Shown one piece after another: positions 44,062 through 58,400 of a DNA stretch of 64,000 bases (the first letter of the stretch is position 1; each line of letters begins with the position of its first letter). Location: assembly GCF_037975245.1 (NCBI RefSeq), contig NC_092563.1, positions 2,569,001-2,633,000 on the forward strand. The letters are read 5' to 3'. The notes beneath the pieces are model-generated. The model was not told the origin of the DNA, made no database searches, and was given only the letters and a program-made list of their open reading frames with translations. Position numbers and translations under genes: made by a program. Source of the stretch: Apostichopus japonicus (Eukaryota > Echinodermata > Holothuroidea > Aspidochirotida > Stichopodidae).

Positions 44062-45750
44062 TTCTTATTCTACAAGGACATAAAACCAACAGAGCAGTGT
44101 CTTAAATTGAAAGAATTTTTTCTTAGTATTTACAATTACTGAAATAAAAAGTATTAAACAATGAAAAGTCCCAATTTCGATCTGTGTTCAATAGTAATTT
44201 GCTGCAAAACTAGGGAAGAGAACGGTCAGAATATTCCACACCTGATTTGAGACCCAATCTGGAATTTTTTTCCCCCCAGTAAATCGATTCACTCCAATGA
44301 GCGAGAAAGCAATTCATTCTTTTTGGACACAAATCAGACAAAACATAGCATAAAGCCCAAAACCATATTGTTGATCTCAACATATGCTACAGTACACAGT
44401 GACACCACATCAAGTCACGCTGTGATTCTAATCAGCTGACATTTAGTGAGGAGTAACATGTCAAATAGCATTGTAGCTTAATGAAAAAGTACAACAAAAA
44501 GTTTAGTAGGAAGGGTCTACAGAAAATGTTGACAATTTCTAGAGGTCATTTTTTTTGGGGACACATTTCAACAGTATACAGTGATATTTAGCACTGGCAA
44601 ATTGACCCGTCTGGCTGTGTATTTTCTACAGTTATTATTTGAAGGTATCTCTGGAGGTATCAATAATCAAGGAAGCTTTAAAACACTGCAACAGGGATAA
44701 CAAGATACATACAAAGATGGAGTGACAACGTACAAACAAATTTAACAAGCTATTGCTCTACTGAAAAATATATGTTGGATAAAAACCCATAAACCAAAGG
44801 ATGCAACTATTTGAGGTAAAAAATGATCATAATTGATGCCTTGCTTTGGACAAGCCACAATGATGCCAAAAATAACTACTTTGCATTACTCGCACAAAGT
44901 TGTCGGTACTGCTAGAACAACGTGAAAATGGTCACCTGTGAAGAATCTTAACGACCAGTTCGCTGCTAATCCATTGTATTAATCTCAGCGAAGACCCTGC
45001 ACCATCTAACTGGGGTGACATTAGGGTTCGACAAATCTCCATAATTTGGGAAAGTTCACATCTGTTTTTGCACACAAAGTATGGAAACTTCACACAGATT
45101 CTCAATTCATGTACAAATGCAATTAGTTGGGTCCAGACAAAATATGATAATGAACCCAAGCAGTTGCATTTTTCATCTGATTCTTTGTTAAGTTAGATCA
45201 CTTCAATTCAAAACTTGCAACTTTAAGACAAGTTCACCGTGGGTGTGACATGTCTTCTGGAGACCTATCCCAGACGTAAGACATGTCCCCACCCACCATT
45301 CATTTAGTGTTTATATGAACAATAATAGACAGTGTCTTACAAAATGCCTCAGTGATATGATGATTCTTTAAGGGGAAGGGGAAAAAAGCGGTAAAACATA
45401 AAAAGAATTTGCACAAAGGACAAAATGGAGGATGTCTTCACCTATGGACTACGCACACCTCATATTGCGTGACCATTTGTAATGTTATGGCTTTATGAGA
45501 TCCAATGAGATCGTCCGTGCACTTTCACACACGATGAGCACAGGAGGTTTAATTTGATATGAATCAGGGAACAGATAAGACATAATATTGAATGAAGTTT
45601 TAGCTCAATTTGCAAAGCTATTATGTCCTCATGCTCTTTGTTCACAACTTAAAAAGTTAAATGCCATACAGATACATTTCAAAATACCTCTTTGCTAACA
45701 GGAGTTGGAAACTGTGATGAGGTTCCTCCTTAGGCATTCCTTATTACTCT

Positions 45751-45756
45751 TTTATT
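45751..45756 (-). terminator. Proximal candidate ACIN1 poly(A) signal
   Basis: AATAAA on the minus strand about 675 bp after the ACIN1 stop, just beyond the inverted-repeat element in the 3'UTR. Confidence 0.35.
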
Positions 45757-45829
45757 TCTTCTTCTTAATTTTCCCCTAGATATTTGAAATGACAGCAGAG
45801 AGCGTTCATATCTTAAACACTGAAATTTA

Positions 45830-46097
45830 CCGTGGTTCTGAGGGGACAGGCGAGTTGTAGACTTAAGCTAACGTTACATCTTTACAAAATTTGTCGCATT
45901 GATGAGATACTGTGTCTCACGTAACTTGTCGGATAAAACGATTGCTGTCAAGTTGAGTTGGAAAAGTATCAAATTGCTGAGTTGATGTGTTGCATCAAAC
46001 TAAAGATTATATTATATCTTGGCAAAATTTTCATCTCGACAAAAATCATATTTTGGACGTGAAGTCTACAACTCGCCTGTCCCTTCAAGAACCACGG
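45830..46097. mobile_element. MITE with TA target duplication in the ACIN1 3'UTR
   Basis: The terminal inverted repeats are 45830-45864 and 46062-46097, both starting CCGTGGTTCT and differing at only a few bases over ~35 bp. TA flanks both ends (45828-45829 and 46098-46099). The element is 268 bp with no coding frame. A TA duplication points to the Tc1/mariner group, by inference. If transcribed in the ACIN1 3'UTR the arms would form a long double-stranded stem. Confidence 0.75.
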
Positions 46098-46430
46098 TAG
46101 AACTTTTTCAGCTATAAAAACTAGATCAAAAAAAGCAACAACAGCTACACAGGCCTTTTGTAGGAAATTAACTTTCTGCACACTATAGCAATCTACGATG
46201 CACCCCCCCTCCCCCACCTCATCATTCACCTTCTACCATTTCCTCTCCTAGAGATTTTCCAAACTGACAAACTGTCAAAATATCTTGAGATTTCTTGATC
46301 TGACTAAAAAACTTCTTCTATAAATATTCATTCTAATACAAAATGGTAATTACAAACCAACAGGGATGTTGTCCTAAAAATCTCACAAGAAGCACTTTGA
46401 ATCTAAAATCCCGCCACCATACTGAAGCCA

Positions 46431-49400
46431 TCAACGGCGCCTGCCTCTATTCCTGCTGTTGGACCGACGGACCGGACTGCGTCTGGGACTCCTTCTAGGG
46501 CTCCGTCTTGGGCTCCTAACCATCGCCTTTTGTCTATTCCGGGCAGCAGCTTCCTCCTTTTCCTGCTCTTCTCTCCTTTGTCGAATCCTCTCTTCTCTTT
46601 CTTTGTCTTTCTCTAGCATCGCTTTTTCGTTCTCCTTGGCCTAAGAGAGAGAGGGGGACAAGAAATGGAAATATATACTTTTTCCGTATCGTACTTACGA
46701 CAAAAAAAAATAAAACTTTCACAGAAGGTGAAGTGTGATCAACTCTCATCATTATCCTGTGCCTAATAGATTTAAGTAAAAACAGAAAAGAAAAGTTTGA
46801 AACTATTTGTGATTATATCCCAGCATTTCCCAATATTCACATTTTTGGCTATTGTTACCCAATATTTCACACCTAGTATTTCCAGCCTCTGTTTTTTACC
46901 CAGAGCATCTACGTTGGTCTGATTTCAACCACAGACGTTCTGGGACTTTGTCATTTCATTTGCAGGATGGCACATGGTAGTATTCTACAACTTAAATAAC
47001 ACGATCCCCGAGTCAATCAGACTTCTATTTCTACGTACCTTCTCTTCCGGTAGAGGCAACCAGTAGATGCAGGGGGTAGCTTTGGTCTTCCTGAAGAGAT
47101 CGTCTAACAGCTTGGCGGGCGGTTCTTCCGTCTCTGTCTTCTTCTCTGCTGCGGTGTGTAAAAACAAAAACAGGACGCAATTTAAGAAAGTTAAAAAAAG
47201 AAGAAGGTATAAATTTGTTAAATTTAACCACATTCAACATCAAAGCGGACTGAATGATATAGAGGCCTAAGGATCACCTTTCAGACACTTTTCAGGTCAT
47301 CCTACGGGGAGCTGGACTCTCTGTTGTCTGAACAGGAAAGGTTTTTGCCCAAGAAACATTATGTTATGGAAGCTCAGAGTAAGAAACCAATGACCATTGG
47401 AGAAACTTTGGCAGTAATGCGAGAGTGTTGGTGATCGAAACGGACACTCTGGCATCTCCGTCTGCCTTTTAGATATAAGACCTACAAGCAAATCTACCTG
47501 CACCCTCAAACGAAACCAAAAGACACCACAAATGCAACAAAAAAAACATTTAACTCCTCTGTTTGCAGTCCAGAATTTGAAATACGAGGAATACTGTTAA
47601 AGAATGTATGATATTTATAAAGATATGTCCTCTTACAAGTATTTTTGAAATTGCTTATAGATCACTAAAATTTGTACCCATTGAAACCCACTTCTATTTT
47701 TTCTTTATTAAGTCTTCTCAATTTTTCAGGATCAACTTATTACTTTTTCTGAATTTTTCAAAGAGTGAGAGCACAGAAACCCTAGAAAATCCTTCATTAC
47801 AGTTCTGACTTATTGGTTTTCATTTTAAAGGGAGATGGTAAACCTTTCTTGTTCCTGTCTTTGTCTTCATCTCTTCTGCGGATTTCTCTTTGCGGGCTCT
47901 TGTCCTTCCCCCTGTCCCACTCTCTCTCTGACGTCCGCCTCTCCTTCACCCGGCCTGTCTCTCTTTCCCTCTCGCTGTTTCTCCTCTCCCTGAAGCTCTC
48001 CCGACCGGCCCTCAGTTCTTCCTCTTCCCTCCTGCTTCTTGATTTCAGTGGACTTCTAGCCCTTTCTTTCGGTTGTACAGGTGCTGATTCCTTTGTTGCT
48101 GTTTTGCCGAGATATCTGTCCAACTACAGGAAATTAAAATTGTGTGTCATTGTTCATGAAAAGCAAAGTGGCATTTTTATCACCTTAAGGAAACAACTCT
48201 TATTTCGTCGTCGACAATTTCTCCCTTACGTATAGCAATTGATAAAGCCTGGCTGCCCCGTTGAAAGCGACATTGCACACTGCCAGAAAAAAATTAACAC
48301 TTTTCTTAAAAGAGAAAAATATTCCACACTTTTCGGTTATAAGCCCCATCTAAATATCTTGTTGCAAATTTGACATATAGGGTTGATTTGAATGTAACCT
48401 ATTCTGACCAGCTAAACCCTCAAATTCTTCAAGGGAGAGGAGCCCAGTAGTTGGTCTGTGATGTCATCACCGCTAAGTTTTCCTTCTACTATAACTTAAC
48501 TTTAGTGAAGGAAAATGCCAGCTTAACATTTAACAAATATATAGATACTCTAGCAAAACAACTAAACATGAACCGTTTAAATAAGAACACTCTGCAAAGG
48601 CTTACCTCGGACTGAGTAGCAAATTCTATATTGAGAGTCTTTGGGTTGCTCTGTGGCCAGGTAGCTCCATGCAAAGATTCCCGACACTTCTCAGCTCCCT
48701 GTAAGGACTGAAACTGTAAAACAAAGACAGAAGAGAAATACAAGGAATTGAATTTCATCTTTCAAGAAAAGTCAACAATTTAAGGCATGAACACAAAGAC
48801 AAATGCTGATCCCCTTCCCCTCCCTCCCCCTCCCCCTAAACAAAACTATCTATGTATGTTTCCTCTATGTGACCAGAACTCATTAACCTATCATGCATGG
48901 CCAAGTCTATGGAATGAAAAAAACAAAAAACTAAATTGCAAACATTAATAGATTCACAAGACATGTATAACATTGCCATCACCTTAACGATCTGCTTTAT
49001 TGGCTCCAATTATAGCACGCTATAGCTAGGAAAGTTTTGTGATTACATAATCGACATGCCACGGTCATAAATCAACCTCAGGCTCTACAATTAGCCTGCA
49101 TAGCTTCTTAACACTATTAAGCTCTTCGGGTAAACACTGTGTGGAAATATGTTCATGTCTACAGTGTAGTTAATCGTACAGCATTCACACAAAAGACATA
49201 CAAGAAGAAATATGTGGCAGGCATTGCAGACTAATTGGTGAAAAGAGGTCATTTTACAGCCAAGGCAGGTCGATTACATCATCTCAAGAAACTTTTCCAT
49301 GATAGCGTGCTATAGTTGGGGTCTATACAGCAGACCTTTAACTGAAAATTTGGCATGTCTGGAGCTGGGATAGGGAGCACCTACATTTAAATGTTTTATC

Positions 49401-52400
49401 TAGCAACAGGTTATACACACATACATCAATTAGGAAACTTGACTGCAGAATCACTTACGGTTGCATAGCAGTGAGATTTGATAGTGTTAATCCAGAACCC
49501 TTCTTCAGCCAATGTCCCAAATCGACCGAGGAGAGCTTTAAGTTGAGGTATGGTGAAAGGACGGACCAGGTTCATCACGTGAAGGATTTTCGAAGCGGGA
49601 AACCTTGAGGAGGTCACCTTGGCATTGTCTCCTCTGATTGGCTCGTCAAACGATGCCCTCAGGACGTCTTGTATTTGCGCTCTTTTTTCCGTTACTGTTG
49701 TGAATGGATAAAATTATCGACAAACAGTATCATTTCAGCTGAACTTTACAGACCACACCTGTTTATATCGACTGTTATGTCACTCTAACAAGCCAACAAC
49801 ATATTTTATGCTCATATGTATTGGCATGTTGTGAAATCTTATTTCACAAAACAACTCCACCAGTAGCTTGGAATAATACATTTCCACAAGGAATCATCAT
49901 ATCACATGACCTCATCCTGAAAGACGTACAGACTGTGACTGCAAAGACTAAACAAAAAAGACAAAAATTGAATCAAACAGCCAAAATATTACCAAATATT
50001 TCTCTATTTATGATCTTTTCTTTTCTTGCTTACGTTTCTTTCTCATATCCACCTCTTTCTTCTTAGTGTTTCTCTCCTCCTCTTCGTCTTCTAATGGAAT
50101 GTCCGATAATTCATCGTCTTCGTCGCTGTACACTACCTGCTGTCTCTTCTTGACCCCATCTTCGTCATCCTCCTCCTCCTCCTTTGTCTCTTTGTTGTCC
50201 TCTTTGGTTTGACCTGTGACCTCCGTCTCCATCTCGCCTCCAGATTCTGCTTCCTTAGCTGAGGCTTCCTCCTCCTCCTCGCCTGCCTCTCCTTCATCCT
50301 CCTCCTCGCCGTCATCGATGTCACTCTCTTCCTTTCCGGAGTCATCTCTATCTTTATCCTTTGAAACCTGAACAAAGAGTGATGACAAATGGGAACCGAC
50401 TTCCTCAATCAACAGTATTTCTAGAGGCAGATGTGCAATATACAAATGATGAAATTGTTTGTGTCAGTTTGACTGATCCCTATTGTATTCACACATGATT
50501 GGATACCCTTCAATCTGACTAAGGTATCCATATACTTACAAGAACACTTGGCTGCCCTGGTAAGTCAGTTTCAACTTATTTGAATACAGAATGTTTTGTG
50601 TTTCACAAATTCAGTGCTTGAGTTTGGTGTGACAAATGAAACACTTTGTGCTCTCCTTTGCTCTCCTTCGAGTACAATACAACGGAAACCACAGAGTTAA
50701 AAATCATACACAAATGGGGTCAAGGGTCAGCCCCAGGGAATTGACATGGGAGTTCTTTGTATCGTCTCACCCTTAACGTTACCCTGGCCCAAAGCTATGG
50801 TGGCTACAAAAATAAAGAACTACACAGGACGAACTGTTTCAAACAAGAATTCCCCAAATTTCCATGTCTAGATCATATTTCCTTCCATTTTTCATATTTT
50901 CTTTTGTAGGTTCCTTCTTGCATCATTCCAATTAGCGGCAAACACTTGTTGCTCTTTACTTAAACAGACGAGAGATGAAATGATTGAGACAAGGTCAAAG
51001 CTACTAAACTAACGTCGACAATATAAGAGAATGAAGTCATTACCGAGGACGACGTCTCTTTCTTCTTTAGAGTGACCTTTCTGCCAAGTTCTTGTGGCCT
51101 CTCGTTGTTATCGGCGATGCTCTCCACCTTACTCTCTGCTGCTAGGTCAACCTCCATCTCCACTTCCAGTTCAGCTTCCATGTCTTTGATATCAGGCATG
51201 ATCTCCTGCAAAAACAATTCTTAATATTATTACCCTTTCTTTTCTTGTTTTAATATCTACATGTAACAATTCTCCCTTACCTTCCCACTCGTGTAGGCAA
51301 CAAAATATTTACTTTCATATTCAGTAACCATGGTAAGGTTCTTAACCAGGGTTGTTGATTTTTCTATTTTTTAAAAAGAATTCAGATATTTTTCTTCAAG
51401 TTTAAATCAGATGTATTTGATTTGAACCAATTTTCTTTTTTTTCATCCCATGAAGTGTAACATATGCATAATGAGTTTGTTTTTTATACTGGAAAGCGTT
51501 AGTTTTAGTAAAATGCAGTCTCAAGATAATATATATCTTGTGTAACTTTGAAATTAACTATACTTAATTTTATAAAGTTAATGAAAGTTAAGTCCTCAAT
51601 CGTGTGATAAGTCTTGAGATATCACTGATAATAAAGACCAACAAAATTAAGAATTAAGTTGTATGTAATCTACAACTTCTTGTATTCACTTCCTGGGTTA
51701 AAGGAAAGATTTGAGAAGGCTGGCACTTATTTTCTCTAGTTGAAATTATTTCGTTTTAATGTAAAATGACAAAAAATCAGGGTGATTTAACTTGACTTAA
51801 TATCGCCAATCATGTTCATAACTTTACGACTAGCACCTCTAAGCAAAGAAGTGGTTAACCCAACTGTGGACTGACTACAACCACTTTACCAATTTCGTGA
51901 AATGATATTCCGAAGATGCTGGTTTTAATCAAACTTTCAAGTCGAAAGCTTACTCCAAAAGGAGTGTCTAATTTTGAAGTTTGTAAATCTTTTTTTTTAA
52001 GTCTTGACTTGATTGTAATATCTTGGATCTGAGTGCAGTTCCAACTTACACTGTTGTTAAGGGGCTTGGTAAATGCTCATGCCTACCCAAAGAACATCTA
52101 AGTGTATAAATTCTACATAGGTGTATTTATTTTACACAGGTGTATTCATTTACATAGGTGTATTCATTTACATAGGCGTATTCATTTCCTGATGAACGCA
52201 CGTCTCCAGTAGACAAAGTGAATTCAAATCTCGACAAAACAGGAAGGTAATCAACATGTTGGAATTGTTCCTGCACCATAAGGAAAATAAAATTATAATA
52301 CCATCAGAACAAGTGACAGCACAATGCAGATTATATCCCTTCCTTATCTACTTAGACCTTTCTTTTTGTTTTTGAGTTATCATTAGATTGATACTATACC

Positions 52401-55400
52401 TTCAAGACATTTGTGCTGATGTTAACACTTGGTTTCTTCTTGGCGGAATCGTGAGATTTGGTAGAGCCCCATCTTCTCTTTCTCTGAGGTGCAGCTGTAC
52501 TTCCTTCCTTCTCCTTCTCTTCATCTTTATCTTTCTTCTCCTTTGCTGTTCATTTTTCAAAAAACCCCAAAAAAAAACAAGGAAAGAAAAAAGAGGAATA
52601 TTTAGGTTTATATCCCACAGTACATCTGTTTAACACCAAGTTTACAAGCTTTGTTTTTCAAACTTACAACAAAGTTTCAATTTGAGCTTCTGAATGGTAA
52701 CAGACAATCATAATTTGTAGGTTTTAATAAAGTTTGCCGAGATATTTTTGGGTCTACCAAGATATTTCTTTTTTTTGCTCAGTTGTGTTGTCCTTTGATG
52801 GTAAGAGCGGGAAGGAGAGAGCGGTGTGGGGTGGGTGGGGTTGAGTTCTTTATTATTTCTTTTACATTTCATAATGTAAAAATGAACAGATGATGACTGG
52901 CTGTGTTTCTTCCAAACTGACCAAAGGTAGTAGAGGACTTGGGAGAGAGGGTCGAAGGGAGGGAGGGAGAAGGGAGGGAGGGAGGAAGGGAGGGAGGAAG
53001 GGAGGGAGGGAGGGAGGGAGGGAGAGAGTGGGGTAGTGAGTGAGTAAGGTGGGAGGGAAATATTTAATCATAACCGCATTTCCACGATCATATGTACAGA
53101 ATCATCAGAGTTGACTGTTTACTTACATTTAAGTGAAATCCTCCTGGTCTTGACAGGTGCATAGACCTTCTTGGAGCTGTCGTCCTTCTTATAAATAATC
53201 AGAGAACCCTGAAAGGATGTCATAAGATAAGTATGTCAATAAGGATACATACAACTTCTGATACAAATGTTCATCTGTCTGTCCTTCTGATTGTTGCTGT
53301 TTTAACACTACTTTCCTGCTTACCTATTTTAGTGTATACTACTACTACAGTAGTACAGTTACACAATTCTTCAACAGGTCAGTACAAGTGCACAGACAGT
53401 TTTCAATGATAAACAATACTAAGTGTCAATTTATTCCATGACAACTATGAAACATAGGAAACATGGCACTAGCTTAAAGCTTCACTTTTTAGGTTTGCAG
53501 TTCCAGAGAACCACCAATTTTGCTCAGGGATTGAGGCTTAAGCGTCCACTGCAGTCTGGATTTAGGTACCATACACAGACAAGAAATTGATCAAAACTTT
53601 TCAGCATATGAATCCAAATTATCGACAAAGAAACTAAAAAGACCAGATTGCTTCAACTGTGGTTTAAACTTAGATTCATTTTTACTTTGAACTGAAACAC
53701 TTTCCTGTACTACTGTTCATTCAAATGAAATAAAAAACAAACAAACAGAGACATTTCATTGGTCTCCTCTGACTTTCGTCAATGTTTGAAATCGTTAACT
53801 TCTTGAATTTACATTTTGAAGACTGATCCTTTTCCTAAAGATGTTTTAAGTCAAAGCAAATTACCATTTTAGTTGGTGATAAACACGGGACAGTAAGATC
53901 TTACTCCAAGTATATATACAGTTGAACTACAAGCATTTAGACCTTATTTCATTTCTTTTACTCAGACTCAATTCACAGCTTTACACAAGGGAAAGGTTTT
54001 ACTAAAATGTCACTGTCAAAAATTTGGTGCTTTCCTTTCATGACCCAGAAGTTTGAACCAACGACATTTTAGAAATGTTGATATTTTGTTACAAGCACCT
54101 TGAATTTCCAAACTTTCTCAGCTGTTTACTTGATAGCATGCTGTTGACAGACTTGTGCAAACCATTTTTTTCTTTTCTTCAATTCTGTTGATTGTTCATG
54201 TGTGAGTCATCTACTGTATGAAATATTCTGAGCCATATTTTCACAAAGTTTGGAACGAACAGAAACTTGACAAAGTCTGATATCAGGCAGTCTTTATGAC
54301 ATTGGCTATAATAACCAAAAGTCATTTCAATTTTGACCAATATTGGGATAAATATCTCACACTAGACAACTAATTTAGGACTTTCCACTATAATCTAACC
54401 CTACACTTTGCCATTTCTCCCACTGGAGCACCAGCTTTTAAAGGTAATTAATGAAAATCAACAACATTGCCACCTATATAAAATCTGTGAAAAAGAAGGG
54501 AGAAGTGATTAATAGAGAACCCGTTCCGTTGTCAAATTCTAGAAACAGCTCGTCAATTCTGCCCATCACCACCAGCTGACACGGTTACATCAATCCTGGA
54601 AGAGGTCAGAGGTCAAGGAAACCATCAAAAAATGCCCAACACTTTGAAAACCATGCCTGGCCAAGGCAAAACCGCACCACCAAGTTCATCACATCTGTCA
54701 CAAAGAAATGGCGTGTTCATAACACCAAAGTGCAGAACTATTTTCCAGTTGGTTAAACTTTTTTCCGCAGTTGATGTTGTTTTATTCCCGTCACTTCTGA
54801 CTTTTAATGATATCACACATGTTATATTGTCACATAATGAACCAAGGGTTCTTCCATTGTCTTGCAAACTAACTGCTGATGCAAACAGCATAAATTCATG
54901 GCTATGTACACAAACTGATCGGTGCGCTCGTGTGGTCCATGTTTATGAAAACGTAGACTATAACTTTGTTGTTTTTATACTAGGTACAGTTATTCCACAA
55001 TGGATTGATTCCAATCATTTGTCCCGCTTGCTGAAGGATTCAAACTTCAGACTATAAAAATATTGTCCTGTCCAGTGACACTCTCCTCTGTCCATCCAAT
55101 CACAAAAGATGAATGTCAGATCACTTTAGCAGTACTTCTATGATGATTGTTTTCATGTCCCATCGAACATTTGCACACCTCATAAGTCCTCATAAGTTAC
55201 AAATCTGGCGAAAGTTCAATTGAGTGGTGTGTGACTCCCAAGGAGCCTAGTGGAGTTTCATTTGTTTCATAGCTTTTGGTTCCACATTCGCAGAAAGATG
55301 AAGTAAACATGACATGTCAACAAGTAAGTTCCAGGTATCTCCTGCTAGATTATTTTGTGGTTATTACGCGATAAGCAGTTGTAACAGCTTAACTGTGTAC

Positions 55401-58400
55401 ACATCTATCAGTAAGATAGTTCTCCCTTTCCGAGTGTCACAATCAAATGCAAGTTTTGATCACAAATCCAAACAATAGCTACAATAGTTAAAATCATGCT
55501 CACTGAATGCACATGGAAACAAATTTTGGCAATTCTTACCCATTCTATCAAACATGTTGCCAAGTTTTGAAGTGTTATCCTCATAGTCACATCAAATCAT
55601 GTTCATTCACATATCCATCACGATTATCAAATCCTTTCCAGAAAAGTGTTTCCACCGAGGATAGTCGCCACAACATTTACCGATGCAAACAATTTTATGT
55701 CCCTGTGATAAACTTTATCAGTTGTGTTCCAAAGAGTAGGTAAAAATTTTATCTTCCCTGTAATCATGTTCCTCTGAAAATATTTGAAGGACCAGTTTCG
55801 AATGAGGTATGTCTAACGATCTGACAAGACTGACTGATGCAGTCACTGTATAAATCTTCACATAGGAATTGTTCCATGGCGTTAGTCCTCTACCATCCAA
55901 ACACTCTGAATCGAAGTCAGCGCTCTCGATGCCACTACTCACTCTGCCCAACGGGCAACGTCGATACGGGTGCCTAACGGCAATAGGGACACAGTGACTA
56001 CCACACTCAAACCCTGCGGTACCTTGGAGTCACCCACAAACGATCACATGGCCAGGACTTGGACTTAAAACTTGAGCTGACAGCTATAGATGGTGGTTAG
56101 GTTGATAAGATGATATTAGCAATGCTAAGAAGGAGAAGACACTGTGAATAAAATAAACTACTGCAGATATTGTGAAACCACCCCCCCCCCTCCCCCCACA
56201 GTGCCTCTGTTGTCAATGTAGACCTATTTGGTGTCTTTATTTTTTTAAACTACTTTTAAAAAAAAGGGTAGTGTATTTCTAAAATAGGTAGAAAAGAACA
56301 GGAAACAAGGTCTGAAGGATATAGGAACCAGAGGTGTGAACTTTCTTAAAAACATAACCGTGACCCGTGCTTACTTCTTGCTTAATAATCCAGGAACACT
56401 TGTCAAGCTAAAATATCTATTCCTGATTTCAAATGATGCTTTAATAAGTACTATAACAGCTGTAAGTCTATTCCTAAATGTCTGGACCTAGTAGAACAAC
56501 AGTGATAGGGTGTGGTAGCAGCAGAAGAAAGGGGATGAGATTGGGAGGGGGTAAGTATTCTTCTTCCTGTGGCAGATTAAGAGACACACCTATCACTTAA
56601 AGCTATCTTCAATTTTAGATTTCACAAGACAAACTTGCCAGCTGAAAATTTTACAAGTTATCTAAGAATGCGAGGTGCCAGGAATGTGATATCGGATCAT
56701 TCCGATGACATGGGAAAGTTTTATTTCCATTTTTCATAAAAACTGTGCACATCCGTCTCTTTCCATAATAATTTGGGTACCAACATCTAATCGCCAAAAG
56801 TTACCAAAGGTTTTTAAAATTTGAACTTCTATCTCTAAAATTCAAAATAATTATATGACATATTACTCTTTATATTGCAAAACTGTTCTTAAAACCTGCA
56901 TATTGCGTTGAGTTGCAATCTTGGTCACTCTAATCAAGCCTTGTAATATGTACACATATATCAACAATAATCAATTGGGTTATAACCACATTTTTGGAAA
57001 CTTCAATGCAAAGTACAGCTTTAATAAACAAAATCTCACTACTAGCATTTGTTCACTTGGGTGACATAATAAGATATTTTTACCTTTTTAACGCCTTCCC
57101 TTTTATCACCTTCAATCTTTTCTTCCTTGGAGGTATTGTCCTTTTGCTTCTCTTCAGCAGCTGCTGGTTTTCTGTTGGTGATATGCAGGGGGAGGAAAAG
57201 CAAGCAATATTAACACCTTAAAATCCTTACTAAGGAGACCCCCCCCCCCCCCCTTTTCTTGCAGTTTCTGGTTTATTGCCTCCATATTTGGTACTATCTT
57301 CTTTGTATAGAAATTACATAAATGAGCCTAAAACTGAAATGTTTAAAAATGTAATTACAAGAACTTCCATACTCTCAAAATGACATTAAAAGTGAAGGAA
57401 AATGGATTTTTGGCATTTAGAGATCCAGCATAAATGTCAATTTGTATTGTCGAAGAGGTGGTCAATCAATGCCCCTTCTACAATGTTTAACCTCTCCACC
57501 CACAACTTGCTGTGTGATTACCCACTCCATCAATACATTCCAAATTACAATGTTCATTTATTGCTGACAACAGTAAACCCTTCCACCTGGCTTTCGTAAC
57601 TGTCTTACCTTCCACTGTCATGATCATCCTCGTCTTCAACTTCTCCATCTTCCACTTCTTGCACCTTTTCGATCTTCTCAACACCTTTCCCTCCCTTTTC
57701 CTCCTTCACTTCCACCTCTGGACTCTTTTCTTCTTTAACGGGTTCCTTCCTCGCTGACGAATCTGTTGCTTCCTCTGCCTCCATATCTTCTTCCTTCTCC
57801 TCCTTCTGGCTTTGACTTCCATCTCTATCCCTTTTTTTCTCACCTTCTCCATCCTGTTTGCTCTTTCTTTCACCACCTTTATCTCCCTTCATTTCATCGT
57901 CACCTTTAACGACAACTTTGTCTTTCTTGGCCTCTTCTAACTTCACCGAGATGGTTTCTTCATCCTTCCGGGCATCTCCACTTTTTTCCTTAGCTGGGTC
58001 TTTCCCAGTTTGACCACCCTCATCTTTGGCTTTTTCATTCAAACTGACGTCACTTTCGCTCGTCCTTGACCTTGTTCTTTCTTTCTTCTTCTTTTTGCCC
58101 TGGTCTCCGTCTTCCTGTCCAACTTCTTTCTTCCTCTTCCTGTCGCTACGATCCGTCTCGTGTGTCGTGCCTACTTCCATGGCAACCTCTTCTTTCTCTC
58201 TCGAATGCTTTGCATCATCCTCTCCTGTTCCCTCCACACTGCGTGCCTCCTCCTTCACGCTTTCTTCTCGATCTCCATTTTCCCTCTTTTCTTCCTTCGC
58301 CTTACTCTTCACCAAGTCTCCTGGTTCCTCCTTCTTTGGTTCGTCAACCTCTTTTACTTTCTTCTTCTGTTCAACTTCAGACTTTTCCTCCTTCTCCCTC

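Noticed and set aside
52862-53071. Minus-strand Pro/Ser/Leu repeat frame
   Set aside because: Translation of the GGGA purine tract, not a gene.
54632-55057. Plus-strand frame of 141 codons inside a large ACIN1 intron
   Set aside because: No family features, no splice support and no matching neighbour; length alone is weak evidence in 64 kb.
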